Assembly: GCA_022653675.1 (NCBI GenBank)
Contig: JALCST010000001.1
Span: 186,001-250,000 of the forward strand
From: Bacteroidales bacterium
Lineage (GTDB): Bacteria > Bacteroidota > Bacteroidia > Bacteroidales > UBA932
DNA: 64,000 bases
Direction: 5' to 3'
Shown: positions 63,458 to 64,000 of the stretch, one piece after another
Layout: every line of letters starts with the position of its first letter
How positions within the stretch are numbered: position 1 is the stretch's first letter
Translations under genes and position numbers: made by a program
Notes under the pieces: model-generated
Database searches by the model: none
The model's input: only the letters and a program-made list of their open reading frames with translations
What the model was told of the DNA's origin: nothing

Positions 63458-64000
63458 TTATCCCATATAGACGTACGGTATGGCTCCGGCATACGAACAG
63501 GCTATATTGGCAGTCTCAATGGCAGCCTTATGAGACTCCTTGAGAGACTTGCCGTTCATGTAGGCTGCCAGGAATCCTGCAGAAAAAGCATCACCAGCTC
63601 CGATAGTATCCACGACAGAAGTGTGGGGCGTTTCTTCGAACGATATGTCGAAGCCCAACTCTTTGTTTTCAGGATTCTTCCTGAACAGATAGCTTCCATA
63701 GGCTCCGCATGTGAGCATTACCATAGGAATGTCAAAATTAGTCATCAGCCAGCTGCATCCTGCGAGGAATTCGTCCTTCAATTCGATCTTCATCATCTGG
63801 AGGGCTTTTTCCTGTTCAGTGCGGTAATCGTCGTTGACGCCCTCAATTATGCCGTCATAGGCAAACATCTTTTCCATTACGAAGAATTCTTTCCAGTTCA
63901 TCTTAAGAATATTGCACTTCTTCATCGAATTGATTACAACATTACGCGTAAAGAAGTTTTGGCGCAGATTTATATCGAAAAGCTTGATGGAATTGTCGGG
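63458..64000 (-). CDS. PfkB/ribokinase-family carbohydrate kinase (partial, 5' end outside window)
   Basis: C-terminal ~180 residues. The frame is open to the right edge and reads SIKLFDINLRQNFFTRNVV there, a family segment, so the internal ATG at 63925 is not the start. The second PfkB signature VVDTIGAGDAFSAGFLAAY contains the catalytic Asp and anion hole. The family phosphorylates sugars or nucleosides such as fructose, ribose or adenosine; substrate cannot be judged from this part. Confidence 0.92.
   Translation of the reverse strand, partial: PDNSIKLFDINLRQNFFTRNVVINSMKKCNILKMNWKEFFVMEKMFAYDGIIEGVNDDYRTEQEKALQMMKIELKDEFLAGCSWLMTNFDIPMVMLTCGAYGSYLFRKNPENKELGFDISFEETPHTSVVDTIGAGDAFSAGFLAAYMNGKSLKESHKAAIETANIACSYAGAIPYVYMG

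Noticed and set aside
63458-63925. Complete 155-codon kinase gene starting at 63925
   Set aside because: The same frame continues to the window edge with PfkB-family sequence (KLFDINLRQNFF), so this is the 3' part of a longer gene.

Overview
The window looks like chromosomal DNA of a member of the Bacteroidota, most likely order Bacteroidales. The evidence is a SusB-type GH97 lipoprotein, a type V (FimA/Mfa1-like) fimbrial operon, a TamL-type Omp85 lipoprotein, many lipoproteins with a Bacteroidales-style signal, an ATP synthase operon that begins with atpD-atpC, and repeated perfect matches to the Bacteroidota -7 promoter box TAnnTTTG in front of genes. Genus cannot be fixed from sequence alone. 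No rRNA, tRNA, CRISPR array or prophage was seen.

Layout. 1-5.4 kb: 5' part of a PEP/pyruvate-binding dikinase-like protein with receiver-like domains (minus), then menA, a DUF2461 protein and htpG closed by a strong terminator. 5.5-9.9 kb: a lipoprotein and a three-gene fimbrial operon (stalk pilin, FimB/Mfa2-like anchor, tip protein with a lectin-like C-terminus) with a well-formed promoter and a hairpin right at the predicted 5' end of the mRNA. 9.9-20.4 kb: amidase/golvesin protein, rRNA/tRNA methyltransferase and arginine decarboxylase, TamL, and a large hybrid histidine kinase whose phospho-accepting His is replaced by Arg. 20.6-26.8 kb: surface lipoproteins (BACON/Ig-like, a broken subtilase, a leucine-rich-repeat protein, GH97). 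The subtilase and LRR genes are both cut at one point near 22.6 kb and joined tail to tail. 26.8-33.6 kb: a TetR - lipoprotein - adaptor - RND pump - TolC operon. 33.7-37.7 kb: a GH15 hydrolase convergent with a trehalose-6-phosphate synthase/phosphatase fusion.

39.5-47.7 kb is an AT-rich accessory island. It holds a DUF4143 ATPase, a gene-poor stretch with mobile-element scraps, and an 1830-residue DUF4011-helicase-Vsr-like nuclease-DUF3320 protein (Hhe-type, probable phage defence). Upstream of that gene lie a -7 box overlapped by a 22-bp inverted repeat, three 10-bp repeats in helical phase, a second inverted repeat, and a small ORF broken at a run of seven A. Taken together this is the most interesting part of the window.

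47.7-56.1 kb returns to housekeeping: mnmE, rlmD-like, a CarboxypepD_reg-like outer-membrane protein, rarA, a NagB-like/PIG-L fusion lacking the usual deaminase catalytic loop, and a secreted EEP-family phosphatase. 56.2-63.4 kb is the complete ATP synthase operon atpD-atpC-orf-atpB-atpE-atpF-atpH-atpA-atpG. The window closes with the 3' part of a PfkB-family sugar kinase on the minus strand.
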